A stretch of 64,000 nt of DNA, taken from assembly GCA_949283575.1 (NCBI GenBank), contig CASDSU010000013.1, forward strand, positions 1 through 64,000, in the 5' to 3' direction. Shown here piece by piece: positions 1-8,973 of the stretch (position 1 is the stretch's first letter; the number at the start of each line of letters is the position of its first letter). The notes under the pieces are model-generated. The model was not told the DNA's origin and ran no database searches. It was given only the letters and a program-made list of their open reading frames with translations. The stretch comes from an uncultured Eubacteriales bacterium. GTDB lineage: Bacteria > Bacillota > Clostridia > TANB77 > UBA1234. Both the position numbers and the translations under genes were made by a program.

Positions 1-2
1 AT

Positions 3-635
3 AAATACACAGTAACATGGGTAGATGAAGATGGAACAGAGCTTGAATTAGATGAAAACGTATTATATGGAACAATGCCAAGCTACGATGGAGAAACACC
101 AACAAAAGCAGCAACAGCAGAGTTCACATATACATTTGCAGGATGGGATCCAGAAATAAGCGAAGTTACAGGCAACGTAACATACAAAGCAAAATACACA
201 AAAACAACAAATACATATACAGTAACATGGGTAGATGAAGATGGAACAGAGCTTGAATTAGATGAAAATGTATTATATGGAACAATGCCAAGCTTTGATA
301 GTGAAACACCAACAAAAGAATCAACAGCAGAGTTTACATATACATTTGCAGGATGGAATCCAGAAGTAAGCAAAGTTACAGGCAACGTAACATACAAAGC
401 AAAATACACAAAAACAACAAATACATATACAGTAACATGGGTAGATGAAGATGGAACAGAGTTAGAAGTGGATAAAAATGTAAAATATGGAACAATGCCA
501 AGCTATGATGGAAAAACACCGACAAAAGCTTCAACAACAAATTATGAGTACGAATTTGCAGGATGGTCTCCTAAAGTAACTAAAGTAAAAGGCGATGTAA
601 CATATACAGCAACATATGAAGCAGAAGAAATATTG
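3..635 (+). repeat. Three tandem 210-bp repeats encoding B-repeat domains
   Basis: The block beginning agtaacatgggtagatgaag recurs at 11, 221 and 431, an exact 210-bp period with very high nucleotide identity, which suggests recent duplication or gene conversion. The copy number upstream of the window is unknown. Confidence 0.9.
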
Positions 636-3113
636 CCAGAAGCTACAGCTTCAGTAACATCTAATTATCCATTAAATGATAAAGAAGCTGAACCGGGAAC
701 AGAAATTCAATATACAATAACAATAGAAAATAAAGAAATATATGCTGTTCCAACAGATATAGAACTAACATCAGATACAGATATAACGAATAGTTATGAA
801 GTTACATATATAGATGCAGAAGGAAATGAAACAAAAGAAACAGTAACATCATTAAATAATGTTGTATTACCAGCAGCAAGTGGAGATACAAATGGAAAAG
901 TTATTATTAAAGTAACTGCAAAAGTTGACGACGATGAAGTTGTTGGATCTAATGTATACATGGGTGTAGACGTTAAATATCAAACTCAAGAAAGTGGCAA
1001 GAAAACAATAGCAAGTGATAAAAAAACAAATGCTGTAGAAAAATCAGCGATAGTAAAAACAAAAGATGTTAGTGATAAAAATGTGATACTAGTGCTTGAT
1101 TTGTCAGGAAGTATGGCTAAGTGTGCAACACACAATAAAAATTTAGGACATGATATAATATGTGAATGGTGCGATGATGAAGAATTTTGGACAGGTATAA
1201 TTTTTAGAAGACATGAGGAACATAAAATTGGAGAATGTACAGACTCTGAAGAAAAAATAGACACATTAATTCGTGAAGCTAAAAACTTTGTTAACAAATT
1301 AAAAGAACAAGTCCCAGAAGGCTTGAATATTACATTAGTTGGAATTGGTGATGACTCTTATAATCCTGATATCTCAGGAACTACAGTAAAAGATACATAT
1401 TATTATTGGGGAAGCGAATATGAATATGATAATGTAGATGCATTTGTAATCGGTTCTTATGATAGTACAAATTGGAGTGGAACAAACGGAATAATAAATA
1501 CCATAGATGCACTTGTTGCAACTGGTGGTACTAATATTACAGGTTCACTTGATATAGTTGCAAACATAATAGATAGTGAAGATTCAACATATAGAAATCG
1601 ATATGGTATTAAGTATTCTGACGAAAACACTGCAAAAGATTATGTTATAGTTTTAACAGATGGAGCAAATGGTCCAGATGGTAACGATCCTATAGAAGAA
1701 GATGATGATGGTGTATTAGCAGTAAGAAAAAATGCTGATTTCTTAGCTGCAATAGCGTTCGGAAGCGAAGCTGCCGATACATCAACTAAGGCATATGCAG
1801 ATTTATTAACAATAACAGATGATGCTGGTAAAATATATTTAGCTTCATCACAAACTCAACTTCAAGCAGCATTTGATGCAATTGTAAGCAGTATTGGATC
1901 AGATCAATCAAATGAAGGAAAATTAGAAGTAGATGTAAGTAGTTATAGTGGAGATTTTTATCCAATAGTTGTTACTCATGTAGTAGATGATGAAGAGGAA
2001 GAATTATTCAGAATAACTAGACCTGTAACAAGTATTACTTGGGATAACGATGGAGCACAAATCACAACATCTATAGAAATCACAGCCACAAAAGTTGAAA
2101 TTGATTTTACAGGAACTGCATTTTCAAACAAAGATGATTTGAAAATTACACTAGGAAGTGATTCACAAACACAAGTTGTAAATTATGTTGTAAAACACTA
2201 TAAACAAAATGAAGATGGTGAAACTTATCCAGAGACTCCAACAGAAATTGATGATGTAAATGAAGGTGGAGTGGGAGAAAAAACTACAGCTATAGCTAAA
2301 AACTATGAAGGATTCACAGCTCAAAATTTTGAACAACAAATAATTTCTGGAGATGGTACAACTGTTGTTGAGATACGTTATGCTAGAAATAAATACACAG
2401 TAATTTGGGTAGATGAAGATAATACAGAATTAGAAAAAGATGAAAATGTATTGTATGGTGCAACACCTATATTTAATGGTGCAACACCTACGAAAGAACC
2501 TGTTGAAGGAACTATGTATGCATTTGCAGGATGGAATCCTGAAATAGCTACAGTAACTGGTGATACAACATATAAAGCAACATATACAGAATTAACAGCA
2601 CTAGCTAGAGTATTAAGTATAAATGAAGGCATGATGGGAATGACTGGTCCTGGAATGTTAATAGAGTCAGCAACAGAACCTGAAAAAACAGAAGAAGTTG
2701 TGGAAGAAAAACCAGTAACAGAACCTGAAAAAACAGAAGAAGTTGTGGAAGAAAAACCGGCAACAGAACCTGAAAAAACAGAAGAAGTTGTGGAAGAAAA
2801 ACCGGCAACAGAATCTGAAAAAACAGAAGAAGTTGTGGAAGAAAAACCAGTAACAGAACCTGAAAAAACAGAAGAAGTTGTGGAAGAAAAACCAGTAACA
2901 GAACCTGAAAAAACAGAAGAAGTTGTGGAAGAAAAACCAGTAACAGAACCTGAAAAAACAGAAGAAGTTGAAGAGGAAAAACCGGCAACAGAACCTGAAA
3001 AATCAGAAGAAGTTGTAAAAAACTTCCCAACAAAAGAAATAAAAAAATTAGAAGTGAAAAAAATTGATGCTATATTACCTGAAGAAGCAAAAGTAAAAGA
3101 AGAAACAATGTAG
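3..3113 (+). CDS. Large surface protein with InlB-type B repeats and VWA domain (5' end outside window)
   Basis: The frame is already open at the window edge, so the true start lies upstream; the first ATG inside is at 75. At least three 70-residue repeats lead the visible part, each with YTVTWVDEDGTELE, an FAGW motif and YKAKYTKTTN; they match the Listeria-Bacteroides/InlB B-repeat type. A conserved linker follows, then a von Willebrand A domain at roughly residues 335-620 (counted from the ATG at 75) with the MIDAS motif DLSGS and a later TDGANG. A fourth, diverged B repeat (about 2391-2590) precedes a tail of seven full and one partial 15-residue TEPEKTEEVVEEKPV units. I see no LPXTG sortase motif or terminal membrane helix, so the anchoring mode is unknown. 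Likely a cell-surface adhesin; function inferred from domains only. Confidence 0.8.
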   Translation, partial: KYTVTWVDEDGTELELDENVLYGTMPSYDGETPTKAATAEFTYTFAGWDPEISEVTGNVTYKAKYTKTTNTYTVTWVDEDGTELELDENVLYGTMPSFDSETPTKESTAEFTYTFAGWNPEVSKVTGNVTYKAKYTKTTNTYTVTWVDEDGTELEVDKNVKYGTMPSYDGKTPTKASTTNYEYEFAGWSPKVTKVKGDVTYTATYEAEEILPEATASVTSNYPLNDKEAEPGTEIQYTITIENKEIYAVPTDIELTSDTDITNSYEVTYIDAEGNETKETVTSLNNVVLPAASGDTNGKVIIKVTAKVDDDEVVGSNVYMGVDVKYQTQESGKKTIASDKKTNAVEKSAIVKTKDVSDKNVILVLDLSGSMAKCATHNKNLGHDIICEWCDDEEFWTGIIFRRHEEHKIGECTDSEEKIDTLIREAKNFVNKLKEQVPEGLNITLVGIGDDSYNPDISGTTVKDTYYYWGSEYEYDNVDAFVIGSYDSTNWSGTNGIINTIDALVATGGTNITGSLDIVANIIDSEDSTYRNRYGIKYSDENTAKDYVIVLTDGANGPDGNDPIEEDDDGVLAVRKNADFLAAIAFGSEAADTSTKAYADLLTITDDAGKIYLASSQTQLQAAFDAIVSSIGSDQSNEGKLEVDVSSYSGDFYPIVVTHVVDDEEEELFRITRPVTSITWDNDGAQITTSIEITATKVEIDFTGTAFSNKDDLKITLGSDSQTQVVNYVVKHYKQNEDGETYPETPTEIDDVNEGGVGEKTTAIAKNYEGFTAQNFEQQIISGDGTTVVEIRYARNKYTVIWVDEDNTELEKDENVLYGATPIFNGATPTKEPVEGTMYAFAGWNPEIATVTGDTTYKATYTELTALARVLSINEGMMGMTGPGMLIESATEPEKTEEVVEEKPVTEPEKTEEVVEEKPATEPEKTEEVVEEKPATESEKTEEVVEEKPVTEPEKTEEVVEEKPVTEPEKTEEVVEEKPVTEPEKTEEVEEEKPATEPEKSEEVVKNFPTKEIKKLEVKKIDAILPEEAKVKEETM
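2671..3018 (+). repeat. 45-bp tandem repeats encoding acidic Glu/Pro tail
   Basis: Seven full units and a partial eighth encode TEPEKTEEVVEEKP(V/A). One unit carries ES for EP and one carries VEEE for VVEE. The tail is a flexible acidic spacer. Confidence 0.9.
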
Positions 3114-3128
3114 TTAAAATTTTTTAAT

Positions 3129-3162
3129 AAACCAGTAGATTTATTCTACTGGTTTATTTTTT
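3129..3162 (+). terminator. Terminator after the surface protein
   Basis: The inverted repeat AACCAGTAGA/TCTACTGGTT is followed by TTTATTTTTT. It separates the surface protein from the convergent spoVAD. Confidence 0.8.
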
Positions 3163-3172
3163 ATGAAAAATG

Positions 3173-4183
3173 TTAAATTTCAATGCTTACCGCGTGTGCA
3201 ATGCCCAAAATACTTTCATTTTGTTGGGCTGTTGTTGGTGACATAAGAGCACCAGTTGCACAAAGCAAGATTTTCTTAAAAGTTTTTTCTTGTAACTTAT
3301 TAAATACATAACCGCAAAATGTTGTTGCAACACATCCACAACCGCTTCCGCCAGAATGAACATCTTGAGTTTCTCTATCAAAAATTAAACAACCGCAGTC
3401 ATTGTAATTATTTTTTAAATCATACCCTCTAGACATCATTAGTTCTATACAAATTTGTTTACCAATAAATCCAAGATCTCCAGTTAAAATTAAATCATAA
3501 TAATCAGGTGTGCGACCAGTGTCTATGAAATGTTGGTACAAGGTGTCGCATGCTGCAGGTGCCATTGCGGCTCCCATATTATTTGCATCTTTAATTCCCA
3601 TATCAACAATTTTCCCTATTGTAGCATGTGTTATCTTTGGACCTGTTCCATTTGATTTTAGAAGAACTGTACCACTACCTGTTACAGTCCATTGACTAGA
3701 TGGAGGTCTTTGATTTCCAAGTTCAAGTGGAAATCTAAATTGTTTCTCAGCACTACAAAAATGGCTAGAGGTTGATGCGAGAACGTTATCGGCCATTCCG
3801 CCGTCAATTGTCATAGCACCTAGCATCATTCCTTCGACAAATGTGGAACATGCACCAAATAATCCAATGTAAGGAATACTTCTTTCTCTTATACCGAAGG
3901 AAGAAGAGATACATTGATTTAATAAATCACCAGAAAATAAAAAATCAATGTCATCATTACTTACTTTTTCTTTTCCCAGACATCCACCAACACATTCTTT
4001 AACGATTTTAGCTTCAGTTTTCTCCCAAGTTTTTTCGCCCCAGAACTCATCCTCCAAAATCAAATCAAAATATTTTGCAAGAGGTCCTTCACCTTCTTTT
4101 TGACCAACAATTGAGTAGGTAGAAGAGATAATAGGTGGATTGCTAAAAGCAACTGTTTGTTTTCCTAATTTTTTTTGAGCCAT
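3173..4183 (-). CDS. spoVAD: Stage V sporulation protein AD (SpoVAD)
   Basis: SpoVAD is part of the SpoVA channel that moves Ca-dipicolinic acid across the spore inner membrane; its thiolase-like fold binds dipicolinate. The chosen ATG at 4183 follows AAGGAGG at a normal distance and begins MAQKKLGKQTVAFSN, giving 336 residues, the usual SpoVAD length; an upstream extension of the frame has no ribosome binding site. Thiolase-like features visible are GLFGACSTFVEG near the middle, VLASTSSHFCSAEKQFRFP, and the Gly/Cys-rich SGGSGCGCVATTFCGYV near the end. It lies 16 nt downstream of spoVAC, so the two are co-transcribed; spoVAE is missing here and sits about 47 kb away. Confidence 0.95.
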   Translation of the reverse strand: MAQKKLGKQTVAFSNPPIISSTYSIVGQKEGEGPLAKYFDLILEDEFWGEKTWEKTEAKIVKECVGGCLGKEKVSNDDIDFLFSGDLLNQCISSSFGIRERSIPYIGLFGACSTFVEGMMLGAMTIDGGMADNVLASTSSHFCSAEKQFRFPLELGNQRPPSSQWTVTGSGTVLLKSNGTGPKITHATIGKIVDMGIKDANNMGAAMAPAACDTLYQHFIDTGRTPDYYDLILTGDLGFIGKQICIELMMSRGYDLKNNYNDCGCLIFDRETQDVHSGGSGCGCVATTFCGYVFNKLQEKTFKKILLCATGALMSPTTAQQNESILGIAHAVSIEI

Positions 4184-4199
4184 AAAGATTATCCTCCTT

Positions 4200-4652
4200 T
4201 TAATTACCAGCTGTGAATAAAAAATATATAAGACCAACAAGCATCGAAGTTGCTGTGCCATAAACTAATACTGGACCTGCAATTTGAAATAATTTTGCAC
4301 CAACACCAAGTATTAAACCCTCGCTTTTAAACTCGATAGCAGGTGAGGCGATAGAATTTGCAAAACCTGTAATAGGTACAATAGAGCCAGCGCCAGCAAA
4401 TTTTCCAATCTTGCTATAAATATTAAGTGCAGTTAATAGAATGCCAATAAAAATTAAAGAAATACTTGTGGCAGATGCAGCATCGTTTTGAGAAAGACCT
4501 TGGGCTTGCCAAAAATCCATAATTAATTGACCACCAATACAAATAAGTCCACCAACAATAAACGCTTTCAAAATATTAAAAGCAGTTTTTGAATTAGGTG
4601 TAATTTTATCTACATAATCTTGATAATCCTTCTTAGTTTCGATTCGTTCCAT
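4200..4652 (-). CDS. spoVAC: Stage V sporulation protein AC (SpoVAC)
   Basis: This 150-residue integral membrane protein matches SpoVAC in length and in hydrophobic pattern (about four membrane segments). The SpoVA signature VPITGFANSIASPAIEFKSEG lies around residues 92-112. SpoVAC forms the mechanosensitive pore for dipicolinic acid release during germination. The start ATG is preceded by AGAAAGGATG. A forespore sigma-G promoter is expected upstream, but I could not identify one confidently. Confidence 0.93.
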   Translation of the reverse strand: MERIETKKDYQDYVDKITPNSKTAFNILKAFIVGGLICIGGQLIMDFWQAQGLSQNDAASATSISLIFIGILLTALNIYSKIGKFAGAGSIVPITGFANSIASPAIEFKSEGLILGVGAKLFQIAGPVLVYGTATSMLVGLIYFLFTAGN

Positions 4653-4732
4653 AAAATCATCCTTTCTAAAAATATCCTTTCCCCAAATATAAAAAATATT
4701 CTAGATTTATTGAAACAAAAATATAAAAATTA

Positions 4733-4762
4733 TTGTCGAATCAAGTGACAATATGATATTAT
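4733..4762 (+). promoter_or_regulatory. Possible promoter for the amidase gene
   Basis: TTGTCG is separated from TATTAT by 18 nt, 61 nt before the amidase ATG. The -35 box is imperfect, so this is tentative. Confidence 0.35.
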
Positions 4763-4823
4763 TTTATCTGAGATAATAGGTTTAAATCGAAAAATAAAAA
4801 TACTAAAGAAGGAATGTGAATAA

Positions 4824-7322
4824 ATGAAAAAATATATATTGTTTTCTGTGCTAACAATATTATTTTGTTTAAAATCGATAGTCAGTTATGCTGCCGATGA
4901 AAATGTTAGTGCAATTATAAATAGAGAAATAAGTATTGTTTACAATAACGAATTAAAGGCTTTTTCTGATGTTAATGGTATTAAGGTTGATCCAATCTCA
5001 TACAATAATACTACGTATTTGCCAATAAGAGCTATTTCTGCCTTGTTTAATACTCCAGTTAAATGGGATGGTGAAAACAATAAGGTTTTGATAGGAAAAG
5101 GAGATATTGTTACTTCAACTGTTAAGACTGCTGATTCTTTTGAAAAAGGTAAGAATGAGACTGTTGATTTGACACTTAGTAAGTCTTTGACGGTGGAATA
5201 CCAAGATAAAACGCAAACTTTTGAAGATGCGAATGGAGTTGTTGTTTACCCACTTTCTTATAATGGAACAACTTATCTTCCTGTTAGAGCGATTTCAAAT
5301 ATGTATGGTGCCTCAGTTGATTGGGATGAAGAAAACAAAAGAATAACATTAGCGCTAGAAAATAAAGTTGCAAAGATTACAGATGTAATAATTAAGGTTA
5401 TAGATGACACTTTATGTACAGAAATAAAAACAGATGGACCAGTAAATAATTATACTGAATATTTGATGGCTGAAGGTGTTGTTACTGCAGAGCCATACTT
5501 GAACATGAGAGCAAATTCAAATACAAGTGCTGAAATAATTGAAACAATACCAAAAGAAACTACAGTTACAGTAAAGGACGTTATAAATGCAGGTAGAAAC
5601 AGCGTTTGGTATAAGGTAACATACGGAGAAAAAACAGGATATGTTTCTGCAGACTATGTAAAAGTAGGAACTGCAAGATTATTTATAGATTTAGAAAATT
5701 CACTTTTTGCTACTAGTACAGATTCAAAAGATATTAATTATGACAATATAAAAACTATTAGATTTGGAAATCAAGGTAAAAATGTAAACAGAATAGTATT
5801 AGATTTAAACAATGTTACTGAATATTCTGTCTTTCAAAGTAAAGATAAATTAACAACTTATATGGCTTTAGCAAAAAACTTTGAGATTAAAGAAGATGAA
5901 GGACAAAAGGATTATGTGTTGGTTGCTTCTATTGGAAATCAAATATTTTTACCTGAAATAGATAAAAACGAAAATACAGAAATATCAAGTGGGGAAATCA
6001 GTAATGAACCTAGTGGCGATGAAGTAATAAAAAATGAGAATTCAGGAGATGCTGTTATATCAGGAGATTTAACAGAAGACAATGGTGAAAAGGATGAATT
6101 AACAGAAGAGCAAAAAAAGAAAATGACTAAGGTTACATCAATTCTTTATTCGTCTAGTACGGACAAAACAAAAATAAACATTTCTGGAAATTATGATTAT
6201 GAAAAGTTTATGCTTGATAATCCTACAAGACTTGTAATTGACATAAAAAACAGTTTGTTAGAGATTGATGGACCAACAGAAATAAAACCAAAAAATAAAA
6301 ATATTGAAGAGATTAGATTTTCTCAAAATGAAAAAGATAAAGTTAGAGTGGTATTTCAACTTGCTAATGTAGCTGATTATGAAATTACTGAAAAGGCAAA
6401 AGGCTTGGAAGTTGAAATTGAAGAATCTAAATATAGAAATGTTGAGTATAATGCATATAAAGATTATGCAGAGTTGATTTTGAAAAATGTTAAGAAGAGT
6501 GTGTTTGATACTTCTGAAACTAGTAAGACAAATAAATTAACAATTACATATAGTTCGTCAAAATTTGATAGTGGAAAATCTACTTTAGAAATTGATGATG
6601 ATTTCGTAGAAAAAATTGAAATTAGAACTAATAAAATAACTATTATTGGTACGGGAAAGATGAAATATTCATCATTAAAACAAGATGGTTCAAATGTTAT
6701 TATTACGATTTCAAAAGAAGATAAGAAAAACGATAAAGAAAAAAATGATGGTGATTTTGTAGTTCTTGTAGATGCTGGACACGGCGGATCAGATCCAGGA
6801 GCTTGCAACGGAACACATTATGAAAAAGTGTATAATTTAGCTATTGCTTTAAAGTTACAAGAGTTGCTAGAAGATACTGATGGAATAACAGTATATATGT
6901 CTAGAGATGATGATACATATTTAGATAGAGAAGATAGAGTGAATTTTGCTAATTCACATGAAGAAGCTGATTTATTTGTTTCTGTGCATAATAATTCAAT
7001 TGCTAATAAAAATTATTCAGGAACAATGGTGTTATATTATAATAAAGAATGTGAGGCAGACTTTGGTATAACAAGTAAAGAAGTTGCTGAATTAGTGCTT
7101 GATGAACTGATTAGTGCGTTGGAAACAAAAAATCTAGGAGTTGTTAGTAGACCAGATTTAGGTGTATTGTATGACACAAATTTACCTTCAATCCTATGTG
7201 AAGTAGCTTTCATGTCAAATGATGAGGAAGTTCAAAGAATAAAAACAGAGGAATTTCAAAAGGATGCGGCGATGGCGATATATGAAGGAATACTAGCAGC
7301 AAAAGAACAAATGGGAAAATAA
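4824..7322 (+). CDS. N-acetylmuramoyl-L-alanine amidase with stalk, SH3b and AMIN domains
   Basis: A secreted cell-wall hydrolase of 832 residues. After a signal peptide (first ~24 residues, ending SYAA) come two copper-amine-oxidase N-terminal-like repeats (about residues 25-90 and 115-180, both with LP(I/V)RAIS), an SH3b domain near 215-275 (LNMRANSNTSAEI), AMIN-like modules, an acidic linker around 385-435, and a C-terminal Amidase_3 domain from about 640. The zinc ligands are visible: His in VLVDAGHGGSDPGA, Glu in HYEKVYNL, His in LFVSVHNNS, and the catalytic Glu in LCEVAFMSN. It cleaves the MurNAc-L-Ala amide bond; the N-terminal modules should hold it at the wall. The ribosome binding site is AGAAGGAATG. 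Confidence 0.9.
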   Translation: MKKYILFSVLTILFCLKSIVSYAADENVSAIINREISIVYNNELKAFSDVNGIKVDPISYNNTTYLPIRAISALFNTPVKWDGENNKVLIGKGDIVTSTVKTADSFEKGKNETVDLTLSKSLTVEYQDKTQTFEDANGVVVYPLSYNGTTYLPVRAISNMYGASVDWDEENKRITLALENKVAKITDVIIKVIDDTLCTEIKTDGPVNNYTEYLMAEGVVTAEPYLNMRANSNTSAEIIETIPKETTVTVKDVINAGRNSVWYKVTYGEKTGYVSADYVKVGTARLFIDLENSLFATSTDSKDINYDNIKTIRFGNQGKNVNRIVLDLNNVTEYSVFQSKDKLTTYMALAKNFEIKEDEGQKDYVLVASIGNQIFLPEIDKNENTEISSGEISNEPSGDEVIKNENSGDAVISGDLTEDNGEKDELTEEQKKKMTKVTSILYSSSTDKTKINISGNYDYEKFMLDNPTRLVIDIKNSLLEIDGPTEIKPKNKNIEEIRFSQNEKDKVRVVFQLANVADYEITEKAKGLEVEIEESKYRNVEYNAYKDYAELILKNVKKSVFDTSETSKTNKLTITYSSSKFDSGKSTLEIDDDFVEKIEIRTNKITIIGTGKMKYSSLKQDGSNVIITISKEDKKNDKEKNDGDFVVLVDAGHGGSDPGACNGTHYEKVYNLAIALKLQELLEDTDGITVYMSRDDDTYLDREDRVNFANSHEEADLFVSVHNNSIANKNYSGTMVLYYNKECEADFGITSKEVAELVLDELISALETKNLGVVSRPDLGVLYDTNLPSILCEVAFMSNDEEVQRIKTEEFQKDAAMAIYEGILAAKEQMGK

Positions 7323-7365
7323 AAACTAAAAAGACATGACATAAAAAAAGAAAGGAATGATAAAA

Positions 7366-7785
7366 ATGGAAGATAATATTTCAAAAGGGCTTTTTGGATT
7401 AAACAGAAAGGATGTAGAAAACTACATTGCAGATTTAAAAAAAGATTATGAAGATGAGCTTAGAAAACAAAATCAAGAGTTACTTGCAATGAAATCAGAA
7501 AATGCAAAATTGAACGAAAGATTAAATCAATTATTAAGTAGTCAAAGAGAACTTGATGATGCAAAAAGAAATATTTCTGACGTTTTGTTTAAAGCTGAGC
7601 AACAAGCTAAGCAAATTGTTGAAGATGCAAAAGCGAAAGCGATAGAAGAAAGACAAGAAATTGATACATTAATTGAATCAGAAAAAGAAAAACTTATAGA
7701 TGCAAAAATAGAACTTGCAATGCTTAAAGACAAAGCAAAAGATTTAATATCAAAATTTACAGATGATATTACAAATTTACAATAA
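7366..7785 (+). CDS. DivIVA-family coiled-coil protein
   Basis: The protein has about 139 residues. The N-terminus KGLFGLNRKDVENYIADLKKDY is the DivIVA lipid-binding domain signature (FxxRKxVxxYI), followed by a long Glu/Lys-rich coiled coil to the end. DivIVA-like proteins recognise curved membrane at poles and septa. I chose the ATG at 7366 because the ATG at 7357 abuts the AAAGGA ribosome binding site. It follows the amidase by 43 nt and precedes spoIIP, so a septum or sporulation role is plausible but inferred. Confidence 0.75.
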   Translation: MEDNISKGLFGLNRKDVENYIADLKKDYEDELRKQNQELLAMKSENAKLNERLNQLLSSQRELDDAKRNISDVLFKAEQQAKQIVEDAKAKAIEERQEIDTLIESEKEKLIDAKIELAMLKDKAKDLISKFTDDITNLQ

Positions 7786-7797
7786 AGTAATAATTCG

Positions 7798-7834
7798 TTA
7801 AATCGCCTAATATACATATATTGGGTGATTTAAT
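7798..7834 (+). promoter_or_regulatory. Hairpin covering the spoIIP ribosome binding site
   Basis: AAATCGCCTAATAT pairs with ATATTGGGTGATTT immediately before the spoIIP ATG. It buries the only Shine-Dalgarno-like stretch (GGGTGA), so it could limit spoIIP translation. The T-run is too weak for a clear terminator. Confidence 0.5.
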
Positions 7835-8954
7835 ATGATAAGAATAAAAACATTTTCTTTTAGACAAGCAATTGAAAGAATGTTTTTTTACATAATGATT
7901 TTCTTTGTTATATTTTTAATAATATTTTTTTCAATACTAGTAACATACTTTTTGAAAGAAGAACTTGAAAATAAGATTTTAAAGAAAGAAACTTATTCAA
8001 AGGAAGTTTTTTCAAAAAGTATGTTTATACATAATATATTGGACAATGAATTGTCATTTTTTCCTTTTCAAAATAGTGAGAATGATGAACTAGGTGACAA
8101 TAAAAATAAGCTAATATATACTAATAATTTCGAATTAAAAGATGCACGTGAAATATCTAATGATAATTCTTTAACAGTTGAACTTAAAGAACTTCCTAAT
8201 ATTGAGTACAAAATACCAGAAAAATTTGAAACAGAAATTCTTGATAATGGGAAAATTAAAGTTGGTAATACTAAGATTACAAATTACAGTAAGCTAAAAT
8301 TAGATTTAGATGCTCTTTCAAAACCAGTTCAAATTAATCTCGATTCCAACACCGATTTTTTAATTTTTCATACGCATGCTACAGAAAGCTATACTGTTGA
8401 TAGTGAAGAAGTTGTTAATTATAGGACGACAAATGAAAACTATAATATGTTGTCAGTAGGCAGTTCGTTAATTAATGAACTTAGTATGAGGGGGTTTAAA
8501 ACGCTACATGATACGATTTTACATGATTATCCTAGCTACAATGGTGCATACAAACACTCGCTTGAGACCGTATTAAAGTATTTAAAATCAAAAGATTTTG
8601 AGTTTGTTTTGGATATACACAGAGATGCAATATCGAGTGATTTGACATATGGACCAGTTTGCAAAATAGGTGAAGAAAAAGCTGCAGAGTTAATGTTTGT
8701 AATAGGTACTGATGCTGCAGGATTAGAACATGAAAATTGGATGGAAAATCTAAAGCTTGCGATTATGATTCAAAATAGGGCCAATGAAATGTATCCACGG
8801 ACTGTTCAGGGATATTAATTTAAGTAGTTCAAGATATAATCAACATGTTTCAAGTGGTGCGTTTATTATTGAGGTTGGAACCACAGGAAATACACTTGAA
8901 GAAGCAAGAACATCGATGAAATATTTGGCTAATGTAATGGAATCTTTTAAATAA
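7835..8954 (+). CDS. spoIIP: Stage II sporulation protein P, with a +1 frameshift at CGG 8798
   Basis: SpoIIP is the membrane-anchored amidase/endopeptidase of the SpoIID-SpoIIM-SpoIIP engulfment machine. A transmembrane helix spans about residues 18-42. The catalytic region shows FLIFHTHATESYT (zinc His) and, after the shift, AFIIEVGTTGN (catalytic Glu). The first frame stops at 8816-8818. Reading ...TAT CCA [C] GGA CTG TTC AGG... at the in-frame CGG 8798-8800 restores YPGLFRDI and RYNQH, matching the conserved YPGL(S)RG and YNQ(D/H)L of the family, and continues to TAA at 8952-8954 (about 372 residues). Without the shift the product lacks its catalytic Glu. Confidence 0.88.
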
Positions 8955-8973
8955 AAAACAAAGGAGAATAAAA

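Noticed and set aside
11-640. CRISPR-like or regulatory DNA repeats
   Set aside because: The 210-bp period is a multiple of three inside one open frame and encodes a known protein repeat.
2605-3033. 142-codon minus-strand ORF opposite the acidic tail
   Set aside because: It is a shadow of the 45-bp repeat region, giving a leucine-rich translation with no start signals.
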